Below are positions 18,885 to 27,501 of a stretch of 64,000 bases of DNA, one piece after another; position 1 is the stretch's first letter; each line of letters starts with the position of its first letter. Origin of the DNA: G963663735 sp963663735 (GTDB taxonomy: Bacteria; Acidobacteriota; UBA6911; RPQK01; JAPXNP01); NCBI GenBank assembly GCA_963663735.2, contig CAXXHN010000001.1, forward strand, positions 2,108,001 to 2,172,000. Direction: 5' to 3'. Both the position numbers and the translations under genes were made by a program. Under the pieces are notes generated by a model, which searched no databases, was not told the origin of the DNA, and saw only the letters and a list, made by a program, of their open reading frames with translations.

Positions 18885-20531
18885 ATGGCGACAACAGCAA
18901 TCACAGGATTTGGATATTGGGATTGGATTACCCTGCTCACCTTCTTTTTTGGACTGGCCGCGGTGGTTTGGTGGGTTTTACGGCAGCAGGACGAGACATC
19001 AGCCGACTATTTCCTGGCAGGACGGGACGTTGGCTGGCTGGCAGTGGGGGCATCGATCTTTGCCTCCAATATCGGTTCCGAACATATTGTCGGTTTGGCA
19101 GGGACCGGGTACAAGAGCGGAATGGCCATGGGTCATTTTGAAATGCATGCCTGGATCGTCCTTATCCTTGGATGGGTGTTTGTTCCTTTCTACGCCAGGA
19201 GCCGGGTTTTCACCATGCCGGAATTTCTGGAGAAGCGCTACTGCCCGGGAGCCAGGTCATTTCTTTCCGTGATCTCCCTGGTTAGTTATGTTTTGACAAA
19301 AGTAGCTGTAACCGTTTATGCCGGGGGCATTGTTCTTAAGACTGTTCTTGGAATAGATGAATGGATGGGTATAGATTTTTTCTGGATCGGTGCTGTTTCC
19401 CTGGTGCTGGTAACCGGGATTTACACCATACTTGGGGGCATGAAGTCAGTCCTGTATACCTCCGTGCTCCAGGTTCCGGTGTTGCTGATCGGATCTATCG
19501 CGATCCTGGTCATTGGCTTGTCCAGGCTGGGAGGATGGGGAGAACTGGAGAGAATCTGCGGAGACCAGATGCATCTGTTCCGGGCTGCCTCGGATCCTGA
19601 TTTTCCCTGGACCGGAATGCTGTTCGGATCCGCCGTAATCGGGTTCTGGTACTGGTGCACCGACCAGTATATTGTGCAGAGGACATTATCGGCACGGAAC
19701 CAGAAACAGGCTCGCCGTGGAGCCATTTTTTCAGGATACCTGAAACTGCTCCCGGTGTTCATATTCCTGGTTCCAGGTATGATTGCCTTCGCGCTCAACC
19801 AGAAAGGACTGGTTGTAATTCCAGATTCGGACGCCGCATTTCCTGCCCTGGTTTCAACACTTTTACCGGTTGGGCTGAAAGGAGTGGTTATTGGGGGGCT
19901 GATAGCTGCTCTCATGAGTTCCCTGGCGTCCCTGTTTAATTCCTCAGCGACACTTTTCACGGTGGATTTTTATCAGAAGTACCGTCCCGATTCCAGTGAA
20001 AAACATCTGGTCAAGGTGGGCCGGCTGGCAACCAGCGGCGTTGTACTGCTGGGTATTTTGTGGATCCCGGTAATGAGCATGATCGCCGATGTGCTATATG
20101 AATACCTGCAGGTTGTACAGTCCCTGATTGCCCCGGCAATAGCCGCGGTATTCATGATGGGAGTGTTTTCCAGGAGAGTAACTCCCGCGGGTGGGCTTTA
20201 CGGGCTTATAGTCGGATTTTCAGTTGGAATGTTCCGGCTTTTACTTGTGGTTTTCAGCAGCCACCTCCATGAAGGGGGATGGCTTGCCCGGTTTGTCTCC
20301 ATTAACTGGCTGCATTTTTGCGAGTTTCTTTTTGTTTTCACCGCGCTGCTGATAGCCTTGATTTCCTGCTTCACCAAGAAAGCGGATGATCACCAACTGG
20401 AAGGCCTTACTTTCGGCTCCGTCACTCCCATGCAAAAACAGGAAACCAGGGACAGCTGGGATCACTGGGACATTATTCACACCGGAATAATTTTGGGAGC
20501 AGTGATCGCGTTCTATATCTATTTCTGGTAG
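18885..20531 (+). CDS. Sodium/solute symporter (SSS family, SGLT-like)
   Basis: 548 residues with about 14 membrane helices. The first helices and loop carry the family pattern DYFLAGRDVGWLAVGASIFA then SNIGSEHIVGLAGTG, and the sodium-site helix near residues 330-345 (LIAALMSSLASLFNSSATLF) has the paired Ser residues that bind Na+. The WYWCTDQYIVQR segment matches sugar-type SGLT members, so sodium-driven uptake of a sugar or inositol is the best guess. It is divergent from deoB with 142 bases between. An AGGAAAGGAAA site precedes the ATG. Confidence 0.9.
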   Translation: MATTAITGFGYWDWITLLTFFFGLAAVVWWVLRQQDETSADYFLAGRDVGWLAVGASIFASNIGSEHIVGLAGTGYKSGMAMGHFEMHAWIVLILGWVFVPFYARSRVFTMPEFLEKRYCPGARSFLSVISLVSYVLTKVAVTVYAGGIVLKTVLGIDEWMGIDFFWIGAVSLVLVTGIYTILGGMKSVLYTSVLQVPVLLIGSIAILVIGLSRLGGWGELERICGDQMHLFRAASDPDFPWTGMLFGSAVIGFWYWCTDQYIVQRTLSARNQKQARRGAIFSGYLKLLPVFIFLVPGMIAFALNQKGLVVIPDSDAAFPALVSTLLPVGLKGVVIGGLIAALMSSLASLFNSSATLFTVDFYQKYRPDSSEKHLVKVGRLATSGVVLLGILWIPVMSMIADVLYEYLQVVQSLIAPAIAAVFMMGVFSRRVTPAGGLYGLIVGFSVGMFRLLLVVFSSHLHEGGWLARFVSINWLHFCEFLFVFTALLIALISCFTKKADDHQLEGLTFGSVTPMQKQETRDSWDHWDIIHTGIILGAVIAFYIYFW

Positions 20532-20701
20532 AACCCGAATGAACAGTATCGATTTTGCCAGACCAGAATCGGGAATCGTTACCGGACGGGATCTTCAGGT
20601 AAGGATATGTTAAAATCAAGCCGTCAGTTCAGTCTACATCCCTGATATAGACTGAGTCCATGCAGTCCATTACAACGGCCTGGAAAGGACAAGGGAACAA
20701 T

Positions 20702-20730
20702 ATTACATATATGTAATGAATTACATATAT
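20702..20730. repeat. Perfect 16-bp dyad with repeated half, possible activator site
   Basis: ATTACATATATGTAAT (20702-20717) is a perfect palindrome, and its left 11 bases recur directly at 20720-20730. It lies about 180 bases before the -24 element of the candidate sigma-54 promoter, a usual distance for an enhancer-binding activator. The binding role is inferred. Confidence 0.45.
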
Positions 20731-20889
20731 CATTGCCAATTCCCCATTCGCATCTGGTATTGGCAGATTTCTCTCTGCTGTGGTATTTATTTACCTAAAA
20801 TTTTATTTAAATATAACTTATTTATTTTCAGTAGATTACCTGAATTTATTTTCGGAAGAACATTAATTTTTCAGCAACTGTAACCTTTT

Positions 20890-20905
20890 TGGAATACTTT
20901 TTGCG
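20890..20905 (+). promoter_or_regulatory. Candidate sigma-54 (RpoN) promoter
   Basis: TGGAATACTTTTTGCG keeps the invariant GG and GC of the -24/-12 class with the correct spacing (consensus TGGCACN5TTGCW). It would start RNA near 20916, giving a leader of about 50 bases before the PEP-CTERM gene. Confidence 0.55.
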
Positions 20906-20965
20906 ACATTGTGGGTGTTAAGCAAGATTCAGGATCATGAATTATACAGGTATAGGAGAGTTTAA

Positions 20966-21496
20966 ATGCGAGTTAAGAGTTTATTAATTTTTATTGTTAT
21001 ATTGGTTTTTATGGCAGGTACAGGGTTGCTGGCTGATCCGGTAAAACTTACCATGGATGATCTGGCGCAGATAGGTGAGATACAGGTTGGTAACAATAAT
21101 GATCTTCAAGCGGCGATTGAACTTACCGGCATCACTGGTTTAGAGTGGGCTGGCGGCTCATTTGAAACCTCCTATCTCTGGGTCTGGGACTACAATAACG
21201 GCCTTTTCTGGTGGTGGGGCCCGGAGGAACTGACCCATCTTTCCATAAAAGCCGGAAACAACTGGATTCTTTATGAACTGGAAACACCTCTCCAGGCTGG
21301 AGGTTTTATCTCCCTGGAATCTGAAATTTATAACAGCAAGGGTGTGGCTAAGAACATATCACATGTAACAGGTTATACTGGAGGTTATGTCCCTGTAACT
21401 GAAATCTCAACTTCGGTGCCGGAACCTGCCACCTTTATTCTGCTGGGGCTGGGTTTGCTTGCTGTACCTGGATTTAAGAGGTTCATGCATTCATAA
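20966..21496 (+). CDS. PEP-CTERM sorting-domain protein
   Basis: 176 residues: a signal peptide (LLIFIVILVFMAGTGLLA), a Trp/Gly-rich middle of unknown fold, and a C-terminal sorting signal VPEPATFILLGLGLLAV followed by a basic tail (FKRF). Such proteins are cut and anchored or released by exosortase and are linked to exopolysaccharide biofilm or floc formation. The exosortase is not in this window. It is a single-gene unit with an ATAGGAGAG ribosome site, a candidate sigma-54 promoter upstream and a strong terminator downstream. Confidence 0.88.
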   Translation: MRVKSLLIFIVILVFMAGTGLLADPVKLTMDDLAQIGEIQVGNNNDLQAAIELTGITGLEWAGGSFETSYLWVWDYNNGLFWWWGPEELTHLSIKAGNNWILYELETPLQAGGFISLESEIYNSKGVAKNISHVTGYTGGYVPVTEISTSVPEPATFILLGLGLLAVPGFKRFMHS

Positions 21497-21520
21497 ACTG
21501 GTGACCGGTGACATTATCAT

Positions 21521-21552
21521 AAAAAAGGCCGCGGATTTCCGCGGCCTTTTTT
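21521..21552. terminator. Bidirectional intrinsic terminator
   Basis: AAAAAAGGCCGCGG (21521-21534), loop ATTT, and the exact complement ending in six T (21539-21552). With both A and T tracts it can serve the PEP-CTERM gene (plus) and the GH92 gene (minus). Confidence 0.92.
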
Positions 21553-21638
21553 TCAGGTTGGCAAACATACCTCAATCAGTTTCATTAACCGTGGCTTGAT
21601 TCTTGGGGAAGCTTTCATCCAGATCAGCATTCACCCCT

Positions 21639-23870
21639 TCAATGGCTTGGCCCCATATCCAGTTCAAGCAGTCCACCGCTCATAATATCGGTATGTTTGA
21701 TAAAGGGCCTGTCCAGTTCCACTCCGTTCAGGGTCATTTTCCTGATATATTTATTTTCAGGGCTGTTGTTGCTGACGATAATTCTGAAAACCACCTTGCC
21801 CTCCTGGACTGGAATGGCCACCTGGTCAAACATGGGGCGCCCGATGGCATATTCACCATCAGCCGGATTCACCGGGTGAAAGCCCATGGCTGAAAGCACA
21901 TACCAGGCGGACATCTGGCCGCAGTCTTCGTTGCCGGAGAGTCCTTCCGGTCCAGCGAGGTAAAGAGTGGTCAGGATTTCATCCACTTTTTCCGAGGTTT
22001 TGTCCTGCCGCCCGGCACAATTATAGAAATAGGCGACATGGTGGACCGGTTCGTTTCCGTGGGCGTACTGGCCGATCAGTCCTGAAATATCAGAGGAAAC
22101 ATTTTCCCCTTCCAGTTCTGATTCAGCGGCAAAAAGCTGGTCCAGCCTTGTTGTGAACTCATCTTTGCCGCCCATTAAATCCATCAGTCCCTCCGGGGAG
22201 TGGGGTACAAACCAGGTCCACTGCCAGGCATTGCCTTCCACATAATCAGATTTTGCGTGATCGGAATGGCTGGGATTAAAGGGGACAGTGAAACTTCCGT
22301 CGCTGTTAACTCCTCTCATGAAGCCGGTTTCAGCATCATAATAATTCCTGTAGAGCTCCGACCGCTTCGTATAATGTCTGTAGTCGTCCTCTTTTCCCAG
22401 AATCATGGCAACCTGGGCTATGCACCAGTCATCATAAGCGTATTCCAGGGCTTTTGACACTGACTGGTTGACCTTGTCAGCCGGGATGGTTTTTAGTTCA
22501 GCGGCAAAGTTGATACCGTCCCGTTCCTGGTTGGCAGCCGCGGTCATTGCCTGGTAGGCTTCCTCCCAATCAGTTTCATCAAGCAGTCCCTTCATGATGG
22601 CATCAGCCATGACCGGGACTGAGTGGTACCCGATCATGCAGTAGTTCTCGTTGCGCCACAGCTGCCATTTGGGTGGCAGACCCTGTTCCCGGTATGTGGC
22701 CAGCATCGATTTGACCATATCAGTGACCCGGCCCGGCTGGACAATGGTGTAAAGAGGGTGGGCGCTGCGGAAGGTGTCCCAGAGTGAAAAGAGAGAATAA
22801 TTATTAAAACCTTCAGCTTTCACGATTTTGTCATCTTCGGTACGGTACCTTCCATCAGCATCGTTGAACTCTACAGGTGCCAGGAAGGAATGATACAGCG
22901 CGGTATAAAAAATGGTCTTGAGGTTCTCATCCCGGGAAACCACCTGGATGCGGCCCAGTTCCTCATTCCACCTGTCGCGGGCCGCAATCCGGACAGAATC
23001 GAAATCCCAGCCTGGAATTTCTTGTTGCAGGTTGTTAACAGCCCCATCCTCGTTCACTGAGGAAATGGCAATTTTAACCAGCAGGGGTTCATCTGAAGCG
23101 GAAAATCTGAGGGTGGAAATCATTCCCCTTCCGTTGCTCTTTTCTATTTTTCTTTCTGAAGCGGACAGCTTGTTCCAGGGACGGGAGAACTCCATGGCAA
23201 AAAATATTTTCTGGTTGGGTGCCCAGCCTGTTGAATACCTGTAACCAGTCAGGAGGGAGTCACTCCTGGAGGTGATCCGGGTGTCTACGGTGGCATCCCA
23301 GTTAACCGCGGTGTCAAGGTTTATGATGACCAGCTGTTCTTTACCTTTCGGATAGGTGTACCGATGGATTCCAGCCCTGCTGGCGGCAGTCATTTCAGCT
23401 GTCACGTCATAGTCCGCCAGGCGGACCCGGTAGTAGCCGGCTTCAGCCTTTTCTTCAGCATGGCTGAAATGGGAACCGGTATTAACAACTTTCTCATTTG
23501 AGGTGACATCAACCAGGGGGTCAACAGCCGGCAGGACCAGGATGTCATTGAGGTCACCGATCCCGGTTCCGCTCAGATGGGTGTGGGCAAATCCGATTAT
23601 CCGGTCAGAGGAATAGTGGTAACCTGAGCACCAGTCCCAGCCCGCGTCTCCGTTGGTGGGGCTGACCTGGATCATCCCGAAGGGAACAGCCGCGCCGGGA
23701 AAGGTGTGTCCATGGGCCCCGGTTCCTATCATAGGATCCACCCATGAGGCCGGGTCGGGTTCGAACACCGCGGGAGCGGAGTCACTTTTTTCGGCTGTGC
23801 CGCAGCCCGCCGCAGCGGAAAAACCGGTCAAAAGAAGAAAGAACACTGTTTTGGAAAGAGTTATTTTCAT
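21639..23870 (-). CDS. GH92-family exo-alpha-mannosidase, lipoprotein
   Basis: 743 residues. A lipoprotein signal (TGFSAAAGC) leads into the glycoside hydrolase family 92 fold. The N-terminal signature PMIGTGAHGHTFPGAAVPFG is complete, as are the catalytic-domain motifs HGNEPVHHVAYFYN and LSGNEDCGQMSAWYVLSAMG, whose acidic residues act in the calcium-dependent inverting mechanism. GH92 enzymes remove alpha-mannose from N-glycans or yeast mannan. The lipid anchor would place it in the periplasm or on the cell surface. There is no adjoining SusC/D pair. It shares a two-way terminator with the PEP-CTERM gene. Confidence 0.93.
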   Translation of the reverse strand: MKITLSKTVFFLLLTGFSAAAGCGTAEKSDSAPAVFEPDPASWVDPMIGTGAHGHTFPGAAVPFGMIQVSPTNGDAGWDWCSGYHYSSDRIIGFAHTHLSGTGIGDLNDILVLPAVDPLVDVTSNEKVVNTGSHFSHAEEKAEAGYYRVRLADYDVTAEMTAASRAGIHRYTYPKGKEQLVIINLDTAVNWDATVDTRITSRSDSLLTGYRYSTGWAPNQKIFFAMEFSRPWNKLSASERKIEKSNGRGMISTLRFSASDEPLLVKIAISSVNEDGAVNNLQQEIPGWDFDSVRIAARDRWNEELGRIQVVSRDENLKTIFYTALYHSFLAPVEFNDADGRYRTEDDKIVKAEGFNNYSLFSLWDTFRSAHPLYTIVQPGRVTDMVKSMLATYREQGLPPKWQLWRNENYCMIGYHSVPVMADAIMKGLLDETDWEEAYQAMTAAANQERDGINFAAELKTIPADKVNQSVSKALEYAYDDWCIAQVAMILGKEDDYRHYTKRSELYRNYYDAETGFMRGVNSDGSFTVPFNPSHSDHAKSDYVEGNAWQWTWFVPHSPEGLMDLMGGKDEFTTRLDQLFAAESELEGENVSSDISGLIGQYAHGNEPVHHVAYFYNCAGRQDKTSEKVDEILTTLYLAGPEGLSGNEDCGQMSAWYVLSAMGFHPVNPADGEYAIGRPMFDQVAIPVQEGKVVFRIIVSNNSPENKYIRKMTLNGVELDRPFIKHTDIMSGGLLELDMGPSH

Positions 23871-24005
23871 GGTGTTTTATTCACATTGGTTCGGGTCATT
23901 TGGTTTCTGCGGAACATTTAGGCTGAACCGGGAAGCCTGTTCTGAATTTACAGCTGTCATGGATTTGGCCAGTCGGTTCATGATCTGACCATTATCATTT
24001 ATCTC

Positions 24006-24710
24006 CTAAGCATTATCAATTACATCCGCCACCTGGCTGATCTTCTCAATTTTCCTGAACCTGGAACTGGTGATGCTGTTTTCGTCAGCAGTCTCATGTT
24101 CCCAGGTGGTATGGAACGGGACGTAGACCGCGTATCCCCCGATGCCAAGTACCGGGATGATATCGGATCGCAGGGAATTCCCGACCATCATGAACTGGGC
24201 TGGTTCGATATCCAGGTGTTTCAGGAGCTTCCGGTAGTCGGATTCTTTTTTGTCGCTCATGATTTCAATGTGGTGGAAATATTTTTCCAGGCTCGATTTC
24301 CGGAGCTTTCGCTCCTGGTCCAGCAGGTCACCCTTGGTTACTACGATCAGCCGATAATCCCGGCTCAGGTGGTCCAGGACGTTTTTAACGTTATCCAGGA
24401 GGACGAGCGGTTTTGTGAGCTGTGCTTTTCCGAGGTTTATGATTTTTTCAATAACAGCCTGGGGCACTCTGTTATTGCTGATTTTGAGGGCTGTTTCCAC
24501 CAGGGAGAGAGTGAAGGCTTTGATTCCATAACCATAGAGTGCCATATTGGCTGTTTCTGTTTTATAGAGTTCAGAGGAAATCTCCTGGCTGTTATCCCGG
24601 TATTCAGCCAGCAGGCGGCAGAACTCATTTTCGGTTTCCAGGTAATAGGTCTCATTTATCCAGAGGGTGTCATCGGCATCAAAGCCTATTACCTCAATTC
24701 CTTTATCCAT
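24006..24710 (-). CDS. HAD-superfamily hydrolase
   Basis: 234 residues with the haloacid-dehalogenase pattern: motif I FDADDTLW (nucleophile and acid/base Asp), motif II VVTKGD, and motif III/IV MSDKKESDYRKLL and MVGNSLRSDIIPVLGIGG. The helical cap between motifs I and II points to a C1-cap phosphatase acting on a small phosphorylated metabolite. The substrate is unknown. It lies downstream of nothing obviously related; the GH92 gene follows on the same strand after about 135 bases. Confidence 0.87.
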   Translation of the reverse strand: MDKGIEVIGFDADDTLWINETYYLETENEFCRLLAEYRDNSQEISSELYKTETANMALYGYGIKAFTLSLVETALKISNNRVPQAVIEKIINLGKAQLTKPLVLLDNVKNVLDHLSRDYRLIVVTKGDLLDQERKLRKSSLEKYFHHIEIMSDKKESDYRKLLKHLDIEPAQFMMVGNSLRSDIIPVLGIGGYAVYVPFHTTWEHETADENSITSSRFRKIEKISQVADVIDNA

Positions 24711-25226
24711 GTCTGAAATTTATACCTTATTCAGTGTTATGAAAACAATCAGCAAAGTGAACTAAGCCCAGCTGAATTATTCTGGGTGCTCCGGTTTAAT
24801 GGTGCGGACAGAGTCTACCCAATTGAGGCCTCAGGAGCAGCACCCCGGGAAAACGTTTGCCTGTCCGGGGAAGCTTCATTGGCAAAATGATTCCACCTTG
24901 TTATCCAGCCTCTTCGACATTCTGAAACTCCGTTAAAAGCAGGTAGCATCTTTTAAATATTTGGTCTAACTTCCTCTTGTGTTCACGGGAAATTTACACC
25001 AGCTCAATCCACCAGCCAGGATTGAACAATCAACTCGGACTTTAAGGCAGACAATCCTTTTCAGCGGCTTGTTATACTTTTATGTATACAATATTTCGTA
25101 GGTATTTGTATGAGGGCGACTTGAAATCTGGTGCTGATCTGGCAAGCCGGGACCTTATTAATAAACCAAAAAGGATGTCAGGTAACGGGGTTCCACTAAT
25201 CCGGAAGATTATCGAAAGGATGAAGA
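24711..25226. other. Intergenic, no gene seen
   Basis: 516 bases between the divergent HAD and aldo-keto reductase genes. Short frames on both strands lack family resemblance and ribosome sites. Promoters for both genes must lie here, but I could not pick them with confidence. Confidence 0.55.
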
Positions 25227-26222
25227 ATGCAGAAACGAAAACTTGGAAAGAGTGGCCTGGAAGTATCAGCAATCGGACTTGGTTGCATGGGAATGAGTTA
25301 TGGTTATGGGCCTGCTAAAGACAGGCAGGAAATGATTTCGGTTATAAGAGCGGCCGTTGAGAGCGGAGTCACGTTTTTTGATACTGCTGAAGTGTATGGT
25401 CCCTTTGCGAATGAAGAACTTGTGGGAGAGGCGCTCGCCCCCTTCTTGGGTAAGGTGGTAATTGCTACGAAATTCGGGTTTAAACTTGATCCAACGGCAG
25501 AGCGGGGTATGGCCGGGCTGGACAGCAGACCGGAACATATCAAAGAAGTCGCTGCCGCTTCGCTTAAACGACTGGGGATCGATGTTATAGATCTCTTCTA
25601 TCAACATCGTGTTGACCCGGACGTGCCGATTGAAGACGTGGCTGGAGCGGTGCAGGACCTGATACGGGAAGGGAAGGTCAGGCATTTCGGCCTGTCTGAA
25701 GCCGGAGTGCAGACTATCCGGCGCGCCCACGCCATCCAGCCGGTGACCGCAGTCCAGAGCGAGTACTCACTTTGGTGGAGAAGCCCGGAAAAAGAGGTGA
25801 TTCCCACCCTTGAGGAACTCGGGATTGGATTTGTACCATACAGTCCCCTGGGAAGGGGTTTCCTCACCGGGAAGATCGACGAAAAAACCACGTTTGACAA
25901 TTCCGACATTCGCAACATTGTTCCTCGTTTTACGCCAGAGGCCCGGAAGACGAATCAAATCCTGGTGGACCTGCTTGGAAGGGTTGCAAAACGGAAGAAT
26001 GTCACCCCTGCTCAAATAGCCCTGGCATGGCTGCTCGCCCGGAAACCGTGGATCGTTCCGATTCCCGGTACCACGAAACCGGACCGCCTGAAAGAGAACA
26101 TCGGAGCAGCCGGAATCGATCTGACCCCGGGTGACCTTAATGAGATCGAGACCGAAGCCGCGAAGATCAAGGTGCAAGGGGCCAGGTATCCCGAGAGCCT
26201 GGAGCAGACGACTGGTCGCTGA
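25227..26222 (+). CDS. Aldo/keto reductase
   Basis: 331 residues, the standard length for an AKR TIM barrel. It carries the tetrad pattern: TFFDTAEVYGPFANEELVG (Asp and Tyr), VIATKFGF (Lys) and YQHRVDPD (His). The C-terminal IPGTTKPDRLKENIGA segment is the NADPH-phosphate binding loop. It looks like the AKR13/YakC-type group that reduces aldehydes and methylglyoxal. GGATGA 6-7 bases upstream supports ATG 25227. It stands as a single gene. Confidence 0.93.
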   Translation: MQKRKLGKSGLEVSAIGLGCMGMSYGYGPAKDRQEMISVIRAAVESGVTFFDTAEVYGPFANEELVGEALAPFLGKVVIATKFGFKLDPTAERGMAGLDSRPEHIKEVAAASLKRLGIDVIDLFYQHRVDPDVPIEDVAGAVQDLIREGKVRHFGLSEAGVQTIRRAHAIQPVTAVQSEYSLWWRSPEKEVIPTLEELGIGFVPYSPLGRGFLTGKIDEKTTFDNSDIRNIVPRFTPEARKTNQILVDLLGRVAKRKNVTPAQIALAWLLARKPWIVPIPGTTKPDRLKENIGAAGIDLTPGDLNEIETEAAKIKVQGARYPESLEQTTGR

Positions 26223-26490
26223 GTGGTAATGCCAGCAAAATTCAATATGGATGAGAAAGCAGATGAAGGTCCCGCATCTTTTTTAGCTGGTCTTAAAGAA
26301 AACGGAGATATTGAAGTACTGTTTTCAGGGAACACCATGGCAAACGGTTAAGATATTTTTCATAGAGCGGGGCGGTTTTTCGTATCATGCAATTTCGCTC
26401 TTTCGGTTCCGGACCCAGTAAAGATGCGCTGGTTGCAATTTTAATTCGTCAACAGCGGGAAACCAACCGCCAGCGAGTGGAGGAAGTGTC

Positions 26491-26877
26491 ATGAATCAAG
26501 ACGAACATTACCTTAACCTTCTGGGAATCTTCCAGTATGTTGTCGGGGGAATGACTGCTTTTTTTGCCTGTTTCCCAGTGATTCACCTGGTCATCGGAAT
26601 AGCCTTGATCAGCGGCAAGTTCGACGGTGGGGATGCTCCTCCTGCTTTTCTTGGGTGGCTGTTTGTCATTGCGGCTTCTGTTTTCATCCTGTTGGGGTGG
26701 ACGTTTGCTGCAATTATGATTTTCGCCGGGCGCCGGCTGCGGCAGCGCAGGTCTCACACTTTCTGTTTCATTCTTGCATGTTTTGAGTGCGTCATTATGC
26801 CTTTCGGCACCGTACTTGGCGTCTTCACGATTATTCACCTAAGCAAGGACTCGGTTCGGCAGTTGTTCAAAAGCTGA
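26491..26877 (+). CDS. Small integral membrane protein, unknown function
   Basis: 128 residues with four hydrophobic segments (about 12-40, 50-75, 85-105 and 100-118 with some overlap) and basic RRLRQRR between two of them. GGAGGA lies 8-10 bases upstream of ATG 26491, and codon use matches the neighbours, so it is likely real. I know similar proteins only as conserved hypotheticals. No neighbour suggests a role. Confidence 0.7.
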   Translation: MNQDEHYLNLLGIFQYVVGGMTAFFACFPVIHLVIGIALISGKFDGGDAPPAFLGWLFVIAASVFILLGWTFAAIMIFAGRRLRQRRSHTFCFILACFECVIMPFGTVLGVFTIIHLSKDSVRQLFKS

Positions 26878-27501
26878 CGGCCAACGATCGGGTGGAGTGT
26901 AATTGACGATTGATTTTTGTCGATTTCGTTGTAGCTGGAGCCGCTGGCTCCAGTAATGAAATTTAAGGCCGAAGGGATAATGTTATTCCTGCTTCCATCT
27001 TTGGGGATTGGACGGCCGGTGACATCCCCTTAGCCAGGGCTGCGGCTCAGGAAAAGCCTTCGCCTGCTGGCCTGGACTGGAGCCTGCCTCCTTCCACATC
27101 GCTAATCTGAATTCCAAAAAAAAAGAGCTTCAGCGACAATTGCCGAAATAGTGAGCAGGACGCATGTTCTGCATTTTTAATTATCCTGTAACTGATCTGT
27201 TGAGATTTCTGAACTCATTTCGGCTGCCGAACCAGAGCCCTTTTGTTCTTAAACCCCGCCGTCATAAGGTATTAGCCCCATGAGAAGGTTCTTCGGGTAT
27301 TGCCAAACCCTGAACAATGTTTTTCGGCTGGATTTTTTTTCAAAAATATGAAATTTACGGGGCTTCCCGACGTAATAGTCTTTGAAGAATTCACCTGAAT
27401 AATTGAAGGGGTTCTGCGGCTGCCTCCAACTACAGAATCTCTGTTAAGTTTATATATAAGCTGGTCCATTCGATCATGCAGTTTTGACTCCAAAGAGCAT
27501 T
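26878..27501. other. Intergenic with one hairpin, no gene seen
   Basis: About 620 bases without a supported gene. A perfect 8-bp hairpin, CTGGAGCC-GCT-GGCTCCAG (26935-26953), lies 58 bases after the membrane protein stop and may be a weak terminator, though no T run follows. The rest shows nothing I can name. Confidence 0.5.

Larger units (their letters stand above)
20532..20965. other. AT-rich upstream region of the PEP-CTERM gene
   Basis: No gene. The stretch from about 20700 is strongly AT-rich compared with its neighbours and holds a dyad/direct repeat (20702-20730) and a sigma-54-type promoter (20890-20905), annotated separately. Confidence 0.7.

Noticed and set aside
18743..18940. N-terminal extension of the phosphopentomutase frame
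   Set aside because: It lacks homology to DeoB and would overlap the divergent symporter gene; the fold starts at 18742.
26229..26351. 40-codon plus frame after the aldo-keto reductase (begins MPAKFNMDEK)
   Set aside because: No homolog recognised and no ribosome site; too short to support alone.
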